From: JBFMAP01 sp964632135
GTDB taxonomy: Archaea > Micrarchaeota > Micrarchaeia > Burarchaeales > JBFMAP01
Length of the DNA stretch: 10,567 bases
Direction: 5' to 3'
Assembly (NCBI GenBank): GCA_964632135.1
Contig: CAZWEI010000043.1
Location: 1-10,567 of the forward strand
The position numbers and the translations under genes are program-made. The notes beneath the pieces were generated by a model. The model did no database searches, was not told the origin of the DNA, and saw nothing but the letters and a program-made list of their open reading frames with translations. Shown here in pieces: positions 1 to 5,778 of this stretch (position 1 is the first letter of the stretch; each line of letters begins with the position of its first letter).

Positions 1-108
1 CTGCTTCCTGGTTTGAAATACTTTCCTGTGATTGCAGCGGCCTCGCTCATCCTTTTCGAGATATTCCGATACGTTGTAGCGGGCGTGCTCTCCTCCCTTG
101 GCTCTTGA
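1..108 (+). CDS. C-terminal end of an unidentified membrane protein (partial)
   Basis: Frame 1 is open from the first base to a TGA at 106-108 and gives 35 residues. The stretch from about residue 7 to 32 is hydrophobic (FPVIAAASLILFEIFRYVVA), which looks like a final transmembrane helix followed by a short polar tail, LSSLGS. The 5' part lies outside the window, so family and start are unknown. A pilin-like gene follows after about 110 bases, so a type IV pilus/archaellum platform protein (TadC/FlaJ type) is one guess, but nothing in these 35 residues proves it. Confidence 0.5.
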   Translation: MLPGLKYFPVIAAASLILFEIFRYVVAGVLSSLGS

Positions 109-123
109 CTCACAAACCGATAG

Positions 124-136
124 AAACGTTTTTAAA
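124..136 (+). promoter_or_regulatory. Archaeal promoter (BRE/TATA) of the pilin-like gene
   Basis: A purine-rich BRE-like GAAACG is followed by TTTTTAAA at 129-136. Transcription would start near 159, giving a 5' leader of about 60 nt. That is longer than for the other genes in this window, most of which have leaders of under 25 nt. Confidence 0.55.
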
Positions 137-218
137 GGCGGTTTGAAATAGTATAGACACTACGGCGATGATGTTTGTAAAAAAATGCAAAAATTAAAGC
201 ACACGAGGGGTGGTTATT

Positions 219-662
219 GTGAAGAGAGGACAGGGCTCCACTGAATATTTGGTTTTGCTTGCTGTGGCGCTCATAATCGCGCTGGTCGTCATAGGCCTTC
301 TGGGCTGGTTCCCGGGGCTAACCGGCGGCGCGCAGGAGCAGCAGAGCAAGGCTTACTGGAAGAGCGCGACTCCGATGTCGATACTGGACTTCAAGATATC
401 CGGCACGGGCGTTACGCTTGACATGCAGAACGGCGGAAGCGATAAGATCAGTGTTGAAAATGTGACTTTTGGCGGAACGAGCTTGAGCGTGACTTCAACA
501 TCTTTCAACCCAGGCGAGAGAAAAACAGTGACGGGCACGCTTGGAACCACTTGCGCGTCCGGCTCTGCGTTCACGTACGACGTTACCATAGGATACAACA
601 CGACGAAGATAACGGGCAACAGGCAGATGGGCGACAAGCCGCTGATTGGAAAGTGCGTCTAA
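219..662 (+). CDS. Pilin-like secreted protein with class III signal peptide
   Basis: The 147-residue product begins MKRGQGSTEYLVLLAV. The KRG|QxSxE arrangement (Q5, S7, E9) followed by a hydrophobic helix to about residue 29 is the archaeal class III signal peptide (Pfam Class_IIIsignal type). In this family a prepilin peptidase cleaves before the Q, and the helix becomes the core of a pilus-like filament. The rest (about 35-147) is a polar, Thr/Ser/Gly-rich, probably beta-rich domain with NxS/T sequons and two cysteines (one in TTCASG, one next to the C-terminus) that could form a disulphide. I chose GTG at 219 because GAGGGGTG at 205-212 fits as its ribosome binding site and because it puts KRG at the very N-terminus. 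The in-frame GTG at 210 would add three residues and sits inside that site. Family call is strong; the exact filament or surface role is unknown. Confidence 0.85.
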   Translation: MKRGQGSTEYLVLLAVALIIALVVIGLLGWFPGLTGGAQEQQSKAYWKSATPMSILDFKISGTGVTLDMQNGGSDKISVENVTFGGTSLSVTSTSFNPGERKTVTGTLGTTCASGSAFTYDVTIGYNTTKITGNRQMGDKPLIGKCV

Positions 663-669
663 ACGCGCA

Positions 670-718
670 CTTATTTTAATTTTTTATTTTTCTTTTCCTT
701 ATTTTTCTATCATTTTTG
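670..718 (+). terminator. T-rich archaeal transcription terminator
   Basis: Directly after the stop of the pilin-like gene come several separate T-runs of four to six bases within about 45 nt, with no hairpin. This is the usual form of intrinsic termination in archaea. Confidence 0.65.
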
Positions 719-725
719 CCAAATA

Positions 726-733
726 TTTAAATA
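726..733 (+). promoter_or_regulatory. TATA box for a leaderless transcript
   Basis: TTTAAATA at 726-733 is centred about 27 nt before the ATG at 757, so the predicted transcription start coincides with the start codon. No Shine-Dalgarno sequence lies between them. Confidence 0.65.
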
Positions 734-756
734 TGTCTATTCGCTGAAATAATCGC

Positions 757-1446
757 ATGGAAAAGCGCATGTCGGCGTCTGAAGCTGAAAAACTAATCCG
801 CGCGCTCAAAGCCACCGGCAAGCTGACAGAGGTTCGCGAGAAAAACCCCTATCTTCTTTACCACGGGATGTTCGGGAACTTCGGCGTGCGCGTTTACAGG
901 AAAGAATCAGGGGAGCGCACGCTGACCACGAATGACGAGTGGACGCTTGAGCAACTCCTCGCGCGCAGGCCCCTCGAATTCCCTGACAGAAAAGTAATCT
1001 GGATTGACGACTCGGGCTGGGGCTCGCCTGTCGGCGGCGTGCTTATTGGCGCGTACGATGAGGCGCTCGCCAAATTCGTTTTCTCGGAGGTTCCAGTGGA
1101 GCATTTCAGGGGCGAAAAAATGAAGTCTCACGAATATCTGCGCGCGGTCGCGGATGCCGCGCTCAGCCTCGTTAAGCGGCTCGGCGCCTCAAAAAACGGG
1201 CACGTGATAAAAATATGCTCCGGCTACGTTAATAGCGCTGCCGCTGCCGCGCTCCGCAAGAAGGGCTTTCTCGTCACGATGCACGAGGAGGTCGGAGACC
1301 CGCTCCAGTCCATTCTCGAGGGCGCGCATAAGAAATATTTGAAGGAAAAGTTCAGTTTCGAGCTCGGGATGGAATTGGATGATTATCTAAAAAAGAACGC
1401 AAATGCGCGCGAATGGCTGAAAGAGGGAAAATGGAAGAAGAATTAG
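757..1446 (+). CDS. Conserved-looking hypothetical protein, 229 aa
   Basis: I do not recognise this protein with confidence. It is soluble, has no signal peptide or membrane segment, and shows a well-ordered core. A strand-like VIWIDDSGWGSPVGG at about 79-93 is followed by VLIGAYD, and later by HVIKICSGYVNSAAAAALRKKG (about 148-169) and a lysine-rich helical C-terminus. An acidic pair on a strand followed by Gly-rich turns resembles RNase H-like folds, but this is a shape argument only. The start is fixed by the TATA box at 726-733, which predicts leaderless transcription from 757; a second ATG at 769 is possible. The base composition is GC-rich like the other host genes. Its stop overlaps that of the opposing gene by 4 bp. 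Confidence 0.8.
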   Translation: MEKRMSASEAEKLIRALKATGKLTEVREKNPYLLYHGMFGNFGVRVYRKESGERTLTTNDEWTLEQLLARRPLEFPDRKVIWIDDSGWGSPVGGVLIGAYDEALAKFVFSEVPVEHFRGEKMKSHEYLRAVADAALSLVKRLGASKNGHVIKICSGYVNSAAAAALRKKGFLVTMHEEVGDPLQSILEGAHKKYLKEKFSFELGMELDDYLKKNANAREWLKEGKWKKN

Positions 1447-1796
1447 CCGCGGATGTCCTCAACCACAGGCATTTTCTGAACTCGTTTATGGTTTTGAGAA
1501 TAAAAATAAACCCGCGTTACCGGTCCAGGAGTCCAGTCGTCCTTTAGTAAAGTTGCGTGAAACTGCCTAAGCTCAGGGTTCGCGCTCTGGAACGCGTCTA
1601 TCCCCCCTTCATCGCGCGGGTCAAAACTTGTGACGACCTTTCCAAGTACTCTCGAAACCCTGCCTACTGCATATTCCACGGCATGATCGCCAGTGCCTTT
1701 TAGGCTCTCTATTCCTATATGCATCCCCCTGATTATCTTCGGGGCTTTAACTTTCGTTTCCAGTCTGACCATGTCGCGGACAGTAGCCATAACCAT
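1443..1796 (-). CDS. Hypothetical protein, 117 aa
   Basis: The product begins MVMATVRDMVRLETKVKAPK and ends KMPVVEDIRG. It is a small, basic, soluble protein with no family I recognise. Two things support it as a real gene: its base composition matches the neighbouring host genes, and a TATA box at 1819-1826 is centred about 26 nt before the ATG at 1796. That predicts a leaderless mRNA and decides the start; the in-frame GTG at 1808 would lie upstream of the transcript, and ATG at 1790 is also possible. It converges with the gene at 757-1446, with the TAA (1443-1445) and TAG (1444-1446) stops overlapping. The mobile element sits just behind its promoter. Confidence 0.6.
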   Translation of the reverse strand: MVMATVRDMVRLETKVKAPKIIRGMHIGIESLKGTGDHAVEYAVGRVSRVLGKVVTSFDPRDEGGIDAFQSANPELRQFHATLLKDDWTPGPVTRVYFYSQNHKRVQKMPVVEDIRG

Positions 1797-1818
1797 CCCG
1801 TTTATCACGCGCCCGTTG

Positions 1819-1826
1819 TTTATATC
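1819..1826 (-). promoter_or_regulatory. TATA box of the 1443-1796 gene
   Basis: On the minus strand GATATAAA is preceded by a BRE-like CGAAACA. Its centre lies about 26 nt from the ATG at 1796. The mobile element begins 27 bp upstream of the box, leaving the promoter core intact. Confidence 0.6.
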
Positions 1827-1843
1827 TGTTTCGCGTCGAACCC

Positions 1844-1852
1844 CGAACCCCC
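1844..1852. repeat. Left copy of 9-bp target-site duplication
   Basis: CGAACCCCC lies immediately outside the left terminal inverted repeat and is identical to 6454-6462, immediately outside the right one. The left copy is preceded by another CGAACCC, so the original target was a small C-rich direct repeat. The exact abutment at both ends argues against coincidence. Confidence 0.8.
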
Positions 1853-1867
1853 AGCTTTGCTAAAAAA
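1853..1867 (+). repeat. Left terminal inverted repeat
   Basis: AGCTTTGCTAAAAAA; it matches the reverse complement of 6439-6453 except for one A/T difference at position 12. Weaker similarity continues for about ten bases inward. Confidence 0.8.
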
Positions 1868-1882
1868 CCCTCCTTACGAGCC

Positions 1883-1915
1883 GACTTCTTGAGCAGGGAG
1901 CGCACTTTTTGAGCA
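1883..1915 (+). repeat. Left subterminal direct repeats (two copies)
   Basis: GACTTCTTGAGCA (1883-1895) and CACTTTTTGAGCA (1903-1915) are spaced 20 bp apart. They belong to the same 13-mer family found three times at the right end. Both point the same way as the right-end copies, so the two ends are not mirror images. A perfect 7-bp inverted repeat, GACTTCT (1883-1889) and AGAAGTC (1915-1921), encloses the pair. Confidence 0.65.
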
Positions 1916-1919
1916 GAAG

Positions 1920-2443
1920 TCAGGGTTTATTGAAAAACATTATGTTAATAACTCGTGTAATATAAGCAGACATATAGTCCGAGTCATTAAGGATTCTTCT
2001 TTGTGCTTCAATTAATTTTTTGAGGCTTTTTGTTTTTCCTATAAAATCCGTAGGTCGGATGACTTGGATACGGTTACTTTTCTTAATTTCTTCATCATCT
2101 GTGTAATCTGAAACATTCTCGGCGATTATTATAACTTTTCTTAGATTTGCTTCGTTTTTGGCACTCCATTTTAGTGCCTGTCTGACGTTATACTGTGAAT
2201 ATGAGCGGTAGAACGGTCTATCCTATAAGCACTCTCAAAGAAGGCAATCTGGTCTTCTGTTAATCGCGGTTTAATTCGTCCAAAGATATTTCCTTCAATA
2301 ACTATGTCAACATCAACTTCACTTAAGCTTTGTAAATAATTTGCTTCGTTAAACGCATCATTTCTGATTTGTGCTGGCGGACTTTGGATATTTCTGTCAG
2401 TTACAGCTTTCATTGTTTCAAATGCAGGGAGTATAGAAAACAT
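1920..2443 (-). pseudogene. Frameshifted hypothetical gene within the element
   Basis: From ATG at 2443 one frame runs to a TAA near 2171, giving 90 residues. A second frame is open from just after a stop near 2220 down to TGA at 1920-1922. It encodes a protein-like sequence including RPFYRSYSQYN, a strand-like RKVIIIAENVSDY, RIQVIRPTDFIG and a lysine-rich helix. Joining them by a -1 shift near 2215-2220 gives one coherent protein of about 172 aa ending FNKP, right at the left end of the element. I see no slippery heptamer there, so a one-base deletion or a sequencing error is more likely than programmed shifting. The gene starts 16 bp after the AbrB-like gene and is probably its operon partner. 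The family is not recognised; a toxin role would be a guess from context. Confidence 0.6.
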
Positions 2444-2459
2444 AAAAACACAAAAATAG

Positions 2460-2675
2460 TTAGTCTTCGCTTATTTCTATGTCCTTAAACTCTCCAAGAC
2501 TAAGTAAATAGCCACGTATTCCAGTTTCTGGGTCAATCAAAATGATATTGTCTTTTGGCGATTCTGAATTTCTTGTTTCTATGACTATCATTCCAGAAAG
2601 TGGAAGTTTGTAGCGTTCTCTAATCTCAGGCGGTAAATTCTCTGCCCTACCGAGCCTTGCTTTTGTCAATCCCAT
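2460..2675 (-). CDS. Small AbrB/SpoVT-like DNA-binding protein
   Basis: The product has 71 residues. Residues 12-33 (ENLPPEIRERYKLPLSGMIVIE) follow the looped-hinge pattern of AbrB/MazE-type proteins: an IPxEIRxKxxL-like motif, then a Gly and a beta strand. The Asp/Glu-rich C-terminus is suited to partner binding. Such proteins are often antitoxins or autoregulators. The ATG at 2675 has a good ribosome binding site, GGAGG at 2684-2688 with an 8-nt spacer. The frameshifted gene follows after 16 bp in the same direction, so the pair may be a toxin-antitoxin-like module with a broken partner. The sequence is AT-rich, like the methyltransferase half of the element. The family call is a pattern judgement and needs a profile search. 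Confidence 0.6.
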   Translation of the reverse strand: MGLTKARLGRAENLPPEIRERYKLPLSGMIVIETRNSESPKDNIILIDPETGIRGYLLSLGEFKDIEISED

Positions 2676-2711
2676 AGTCTTAGCCTCCTATAGAGTATTT
2701 ATAAAGGAGGT

Positions 2712-2747
2712 AGTATTTATTTGTTTGCACACGTCGTAGCTACGACG
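2712..2747 (-). promoter_or_regulatory. Promoter of the AbrB-like gene with a perfect 16-bp palindrome
   Basis: On the minus strand ATAAATAC at about 2712-2719 would give a start near 2690, leaving the GGAGG site in the leader. A second AT box (2697-2704) also exists but would start transcription at the ATG itself. Just upstream at 2732-2747 lies CGTCGTAGCTACGACG, a perfect palindrome that is much more GC-rich than its surroundings. It is a plausible operator for a dimeric regulator. Because the transposase is transcribed towards it, it could also fold as a 6-bp stem-loop in that message. Confidence 0.45.
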
Positions 2748-2787
2748 AGAGTTTTGAAAAGCAAAAGGTATTAATAACTTTGTTAAT

Positions 2788-3969
2788 TCAGTTGAATTTT
2801 GCATCTACCCCCAGCTCGTGCATTTCGTGTATCAGCACGACGATATTGTGCGCTATGATTTTGCACAACAGCTCGTTTTCCTGCGCCTTTGGGTTCTTGC
2901 TTTTCAGTTTGTCCCCGAACTTCATTTTTATCATGTGGAAGGTAGTCTCGACGTTAGACCTCTTGTGGTAATGCGCCGAAAAGTCCTCTTGGTTTAGCTG
3001 GAAATACAGAAACATCTTACGCCATAGGCGACTGCCCCTGCTCTTGCCTGTCGCGTTAGACTTGAACGGGACATACGCTATCCCTCCTGCCTCTTTGACT
3101 GCCTCAAGGTTGTCTCTGCTGGAATACGCCTTATCCGCCGATACCTCGTTTATCGTGAATCCACCCTGAGAGGTCGTTTTTATGAGTGGTGCAAACTGGG
3201 GGCAGTCCGCGCCGTTTTCCTCTGTTATCTCTATGGCGGTTACTACATTCGTTTTAACACCTGTGCAGATATGCGCCTTTACCCATCTGTGCGCCTTATT
3301 CAGTCCGTATTTGTCCTGTGCGTATTCGTTGAAGCTCGTCGTTCTGAACCCCGAACTATCAATCGCAAATTCAGTATCAACCGCCTTTAGGGGCTGGGCA
3401 GAAAGGGTTACCAACTGGTGCAAAATTGGCGTTAGGTCAGTCCTGTTCAGGACAAGATTCACCATATTGTAGGATGGGGCTTTGTCTATCTGTCGCCTCT
3501 GCTCTGCATTCACGAAAAGGCTTCTTGCCCTTCGGCTGGACAGCTGGGAATAGACCTTTTGGATGGCGCAAAACACCTGTTCATTAAGCGGTGTTCTTGG
3601 TCGCCCCATCGCCTGCTCAGGCTCTTCCACCGACTCAACAAGGTCGCTGAGGAGCTTGTCGAAGAGGTTGACCTCCGAGTTCTGCGCCTGCGTGTATGCC
3701 TTCCATGCCTGCTTGTAGCTTATCCTTACCTTCTCGGTGGTCGTGCCGTGCGGGGTTTCTTTCTCTATTTCGAGGTAATACCTCACGGCGTAAGCGTGCT
3801 TGCAGGTCGTGTTGTGAAAGGTCGAATCAGGGCAGTTGCACTCAAAGTTTTCATTCACAAAATACTTCGTTTTCTTCGACGTTTGGGAAGGCACAACCCA
3901 TCCGTTAGGCTTCTCCAAAATCTGCTTCGTCTTGGCAATTTCATAACCCCTCTGTTGTCTTGCGTCCAT
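2788..3969 (-). CDS. DDE transposase (IS4/IS5 type) with N-terminal SWIM zinc finger
   Basis: The 393-residue enzyme has an N-terminal SWIM finger CxCx9CxH (C44, C46, C56, H58), a linker with a GRPRTPL motif, and an RNase H-like DDE core. D204 (FAIDSSGF) and D279 (SADKAYSS) are the first two catalytic residues. The third, E341, lies in a full Y-x2-R-x3-E-x6-K signature (Y334, R337, E341, K348) typical of the IS4/IS5 superfamily. In this family the core cuts the element's ends and joins them to target DNA. The SWIM finger probably binds DNA or protein. ATG at 3969 is chosen because GGAGGTG (3976-3982) lies 6 nt upstream; an in-frame TTG at 3984 would overlap that site. All catalytic residues are present and the frame is intact, so it could be active. 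It is divergent from the restriction-modification genes and less AT-rich than they are. Confidence 0.9.
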   Translation of the reverse strand: MDARQQRGYEIAKTKQILEKPNGWVVPSQTSKKTKYFVNENFECNCPDSTFHNTTCKHAYAVRYYLEIEKETPHGTTTEKVRISYKQAWKAYTQAQNSEVNLFDKLLSDLVESVEEPEQAMGRPRTPLNEQVFCAIQKVYSQLSSRRARSLFVNAEQRRQIDKAPSYNMVNLVLNRTDLTPILHQLVTLSAQPLKAVDTEFAIDSSGFRTTSFNEYAQDKYGLNKAHRWVKAHICTGVKTNVVTAIEITEENGADCPQFAPLIKTTSQGGFTINEVSADKAYSSRDNLEAVKEAGGIAYVPFKSNATGKSRGSRLWRKMFLYFQLNQEDFSAHYHKRSNVETTFHMIKMKFGDKLKSKNPKAQENELLCKIIAHNIVVLIHEMHELGVDAKFN

Positions 3970-4014
3970 GTTAAACACCTCCAATACACATAGTATGTAT
4001 TATGAATAGTAACA

Positions 4015-4080
4015 TTTATAAAGGTATCTGTGCATAAAATACCTATGATAATCATTATGCGAGAAAATAAACCTTTAAAA
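4015..4080. promoter_or_regulatory. Divergent promoter region with inverted repeats
   Basis: TTTATAAA (4015-4022) fits as the TATA box of the leftward transposase, with a start near 3992 and the Shine-Dalgarno in the leader. TTTAAAA (4074-4080), with a purine-rich BRE before it, fits the rightward regulator-methyltransferase operon, with a start at 4100-4104. Between the boxes lie AGGTAT (4022-4027) facing ATACCT (4039-4044), and ATGAT-A-ATCAT (4045-4055). These are possible operators for the ribbon-helix-helix protein or binding sites for the transposase. Confidence 0.5.
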
Positions 4081-4099
4081 GATTAGCGAGGTTATCCCT

Positions 4100-4267
4100 A
4101 TGATGCCGAAGATGCCCAATCTGAAAGAAGGGACGAAGTTCATACACAAGAACATAACTATTAGGTCTGACCAAGACGAATTTTTGAAGAAAAATGCCCT
4201 CTGTCTTTCTCGTTTTGTCCAGCAGAGGGTAGATGAATTAATGAACGGGGATAAGGCGAGAAAATGA
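4100..4267 (+). CDS. 55-aa ribbon-helix-helix-type regulator of the restriction-modification operon
   Basis: A short frame starts ATGATG and ends with TGA at 4265-4267, overlapping the methyltransferase ATG as ATGA. After a basic N-terminus comes a strand-like KNITIRSDQDEFLKK (residues 17-31), then LSRFVQQRVDELM (36-48). This matches the beta-helix-helix pattern of small archaeal CopG/Arc-like regulators, whose strand pairs in a dimer and inserts into the DNA major groove. The TATA box at 4074-4080 predicts a start at the ATG pair, so the mRNA is probably leaderless, with the second ATG (4103) fitting best. Placement ahead of, and translationally coupled to, the methyltransferase suggests a control-protein role, analogous to C proteins of bacterial systems though of a different fold. 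It was identified by reading codons and fold pattern; no search was run. Confidence 0.7.
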   Translation: MMPKMPNLKEGTKFIHKNITIRSDQDEFLKKNALCLSRFVQQRVDELMNGDKARK

Positions 4268-5727
4268 CCAATGACCACAATAAATCAAGAGATAGGACGT
4301 TGGGAGCTTACTATACCCCAGAATTGACTGTAAAATATATCATCGAGCAAACATTACCTTACTTAAAAGGAGATTCGAAAATACTTGACCCAGCCGCAGG
4401 AGACGGAATTTTTCTAAGAGAGTTCCTCAAAAATAAGGTCAATGCAGACCAACTCTATGCTTATGATACCGACCCGTCCGCGATAAGCAAACTAAAAAAA
4501 ATAATGAAGAACGTTTTTCAGAAAGATAGCTTAAAGGAATTGAAAGGCGAATACGACATAATAGTTGGAAATCCACCGTATAGTAGTAACGAATGTGACT
4601 ATATAAAGGAAAATAGAGAGCTATTGAGGAAGAGGTATTTTCCTATTCCACCCTCAAATCTGTATAGCCTTTTCGTCGTGTCTGCAATAAGACAGCTACG
4701 TGAGGGTGGCGTAATGTCAGTCATAGTTTTGGATTCTTTTGTTTCAAATGTTTATTACAGGCCATTCAGAGAATTTTTGCTTAATAATTGCAAAATAAAG
4801 GAAATCCTGCTTGCGCCAAGAAAACTTTTTCATCCAGCAGGGGCTGATGTAAGGACTGCGATTCTAACAGTTGAGAAATGTGCTGGTCTTGACAAGGTGA
4901 ATGAACGCAATAACAATTTCGTGCGGTTGATTGATAGAACTGAAACCGAAGAGGAATATTGGAAACCCAAAAACATTCAAGAAGTAAAACAAGGCAATTT
5001 TGCACACCTGCCAGATTCTACATTCTTTGTTAATGTGCCAACAAGAATAATCGAGCTAATACGCAAATGCGATAAGCGTCTTGAAGATGTTTTGGATGGT
5101 GGCACGGGAATATCCACTGGCAACGACAAGAGATTTTTGAAACCCTCAATAGAAGTTCTGGGAAATCCTGCATGGGTTGGGTATTACAAAAATGGAATCA
5201 GAAAAGCCTATTACTACGAGCCAACTATGTCCATAGAAAAAAACTACAAACAATATTCAAGCGAAATAAAGAACTATATGCTAAGAAACGAGAGATTTTT
5301 CTTCAAGGAGGGAATAACCTGCGCGTCCGTAGGGGTTGGTTTTAGTGCCAGTTATATGCCAGCAGGAAACCTATTCGGTGTGAATGCCAATTTCTTTGCA
5401 AAGGATAGGGTCGAACTATATTACGCGCTTGGCTTACTAAACTCAAAAGTAGTTAGATATATGCTCAAAGCCGTGCTAAATCGGACAAACAATATCTCTT
5501 CAAAATACATAAAAAAACTTCCATATTTAGAGCCTTCCCAGAGAGAAAAAGAAACAATCGCTAAGGACGTTGAGGATTTAGTAAGCAAGATTAAAACAAA
5601 TACAAATTATGATTTTTTGAAGGAACAAAAGAAACTCGATATGACTTTTTTCGACATCTATGGTATTTCTGAGAAAGAACAAGAGATAATTGAGAGATTT
5701 GTTGAGGATATATACAATAAACTCTAA
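4264..5727 (+). CDS. Gamma-class N6-adenine DNA methyltransferase (type II restriction-modification)
   Basis: The 487-residue enzyme transfers a methyl group from S-adenosylmethionine to adenine in its recognition site. Motif X (GAYYTPE, 14-20), motif I (DPAAGDG, 42-48), motif II (AYDTDP, 66-71) and the catalytic motif IV NPPY (103-106) occur in the order of gamma-class enzymes such as M.TaqI. The C-terminal half is the target-recognition region. GISTGNDKRFL (282-292), FKEGIT (347-352) and LLNSKV (391-396), then a short KLPYL segment, resemble the specificity part of PglX/Eco57I-type methyltransferases. The protein is much shorter than those, so it looks like a stand-alone methyltransferase. 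The start overlaps the regulator's stop by 4 bp. The gene is AT-rich compared with host genes, consistent with acquisition. The recognition sequence cannot be read from this. Confidence 0.93.
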   Translation: MTNDHNKSRDRTLGAYYTPELTVKYIIEQTLPYLKGDSKILDPAAGDGIFLREFLKNKVNADQLYAYDTDPSAISKLKKIMKNVFQKDSLKELKGEYDIIVGNPPYSSNECDYIKENRELLRKRYFPIPPSNLYSLFVVSAIRQLREGGVMSVIVLDSFVSNVYYRPFREFLLNNCKIKEILLAPRKLFHPAGADVRTAILTVEKCAGLDKVNERNNNFVRLIDRTETEEEYWKPKNIQEVKQGNFAHLPDSTFFVNVPTRIIELIRKCDKRLEDVLDGGTGISTGNDKRFLKPSIEVLGNPAWVGYYKNGIRKAYYYEPTMSIEKNYKQYSSEIKNYMLRNERFFFKEGITCASVGVGFSASYMPAGNLFGVNANFFAKDRVELYYALGLLNSKVVRYMLKAVLNRTNNISSKYIKKLPYLEPSQREKETIAKDVEDLVSKIKTNTNYDFLKEQKKLDMTFFDIYGISEKEQEIIERFVEDIYNKL

Positions 5728-5729
5728 CT

Positions 5730-5756
5730 ATCCATTGTATCCATTGTGTTTTTAAA
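5730..5756 (+). promoter_or_regulatory. Separate endonuclease promoter with tandem 9-bp repeat
   Basis: ATCCATTGT is repeated head to tail at 5730-5738 and 5739-5747, and TTTTTAAA (5749-5756) follows almost at once. The TATA centre is about 26 nt before the ATG at 5779, predicting a leaderless transcript. The repeat covers the position of the BRE, so a bound regulator would block or modulate initiation. Confidence 0.6.
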
Positions 5757-5778
5757 GTGTCTTAAGCGTATTATATGT

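Noticed and set aside
168..197. Mini-frame MMFVKKCKN in the pilin-like gene's leader
   Set aside because: Only nine codons, no ribosome binding site, and the TATA spacing does not place the transcript start at its ATG; a leader peptide cannot be supported.
353..637. Antisense open frame under the pilin-like gene
   Set aside because: It lies wholly opposite a gene with a clear signal peptide, has no promoter or ribosome binding site, and its product has no family-like pattern.
1836..1852. TCGAACCCC-like sequence resembling a tRNA T-loop, suggesting tRNA-targeted integration
   Set aside because: No acceptor, D or anticodon arms can be built around it on either strand; the C-rich repeat is explained as the transposition target.
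3559..3993. 144-aa open frame opposite the transposase N-terminus
   Set aside because: It is the complement of the SWIM finger region; the product is Arg/Leu-rich as expected from a shadow frame.
4075..4278. 67-aa minus-strand frame over the regulator
   Set aside because: The plus strand has a promoter, regulator-like sequence and ATGA coupling; the minus frame has none of these.
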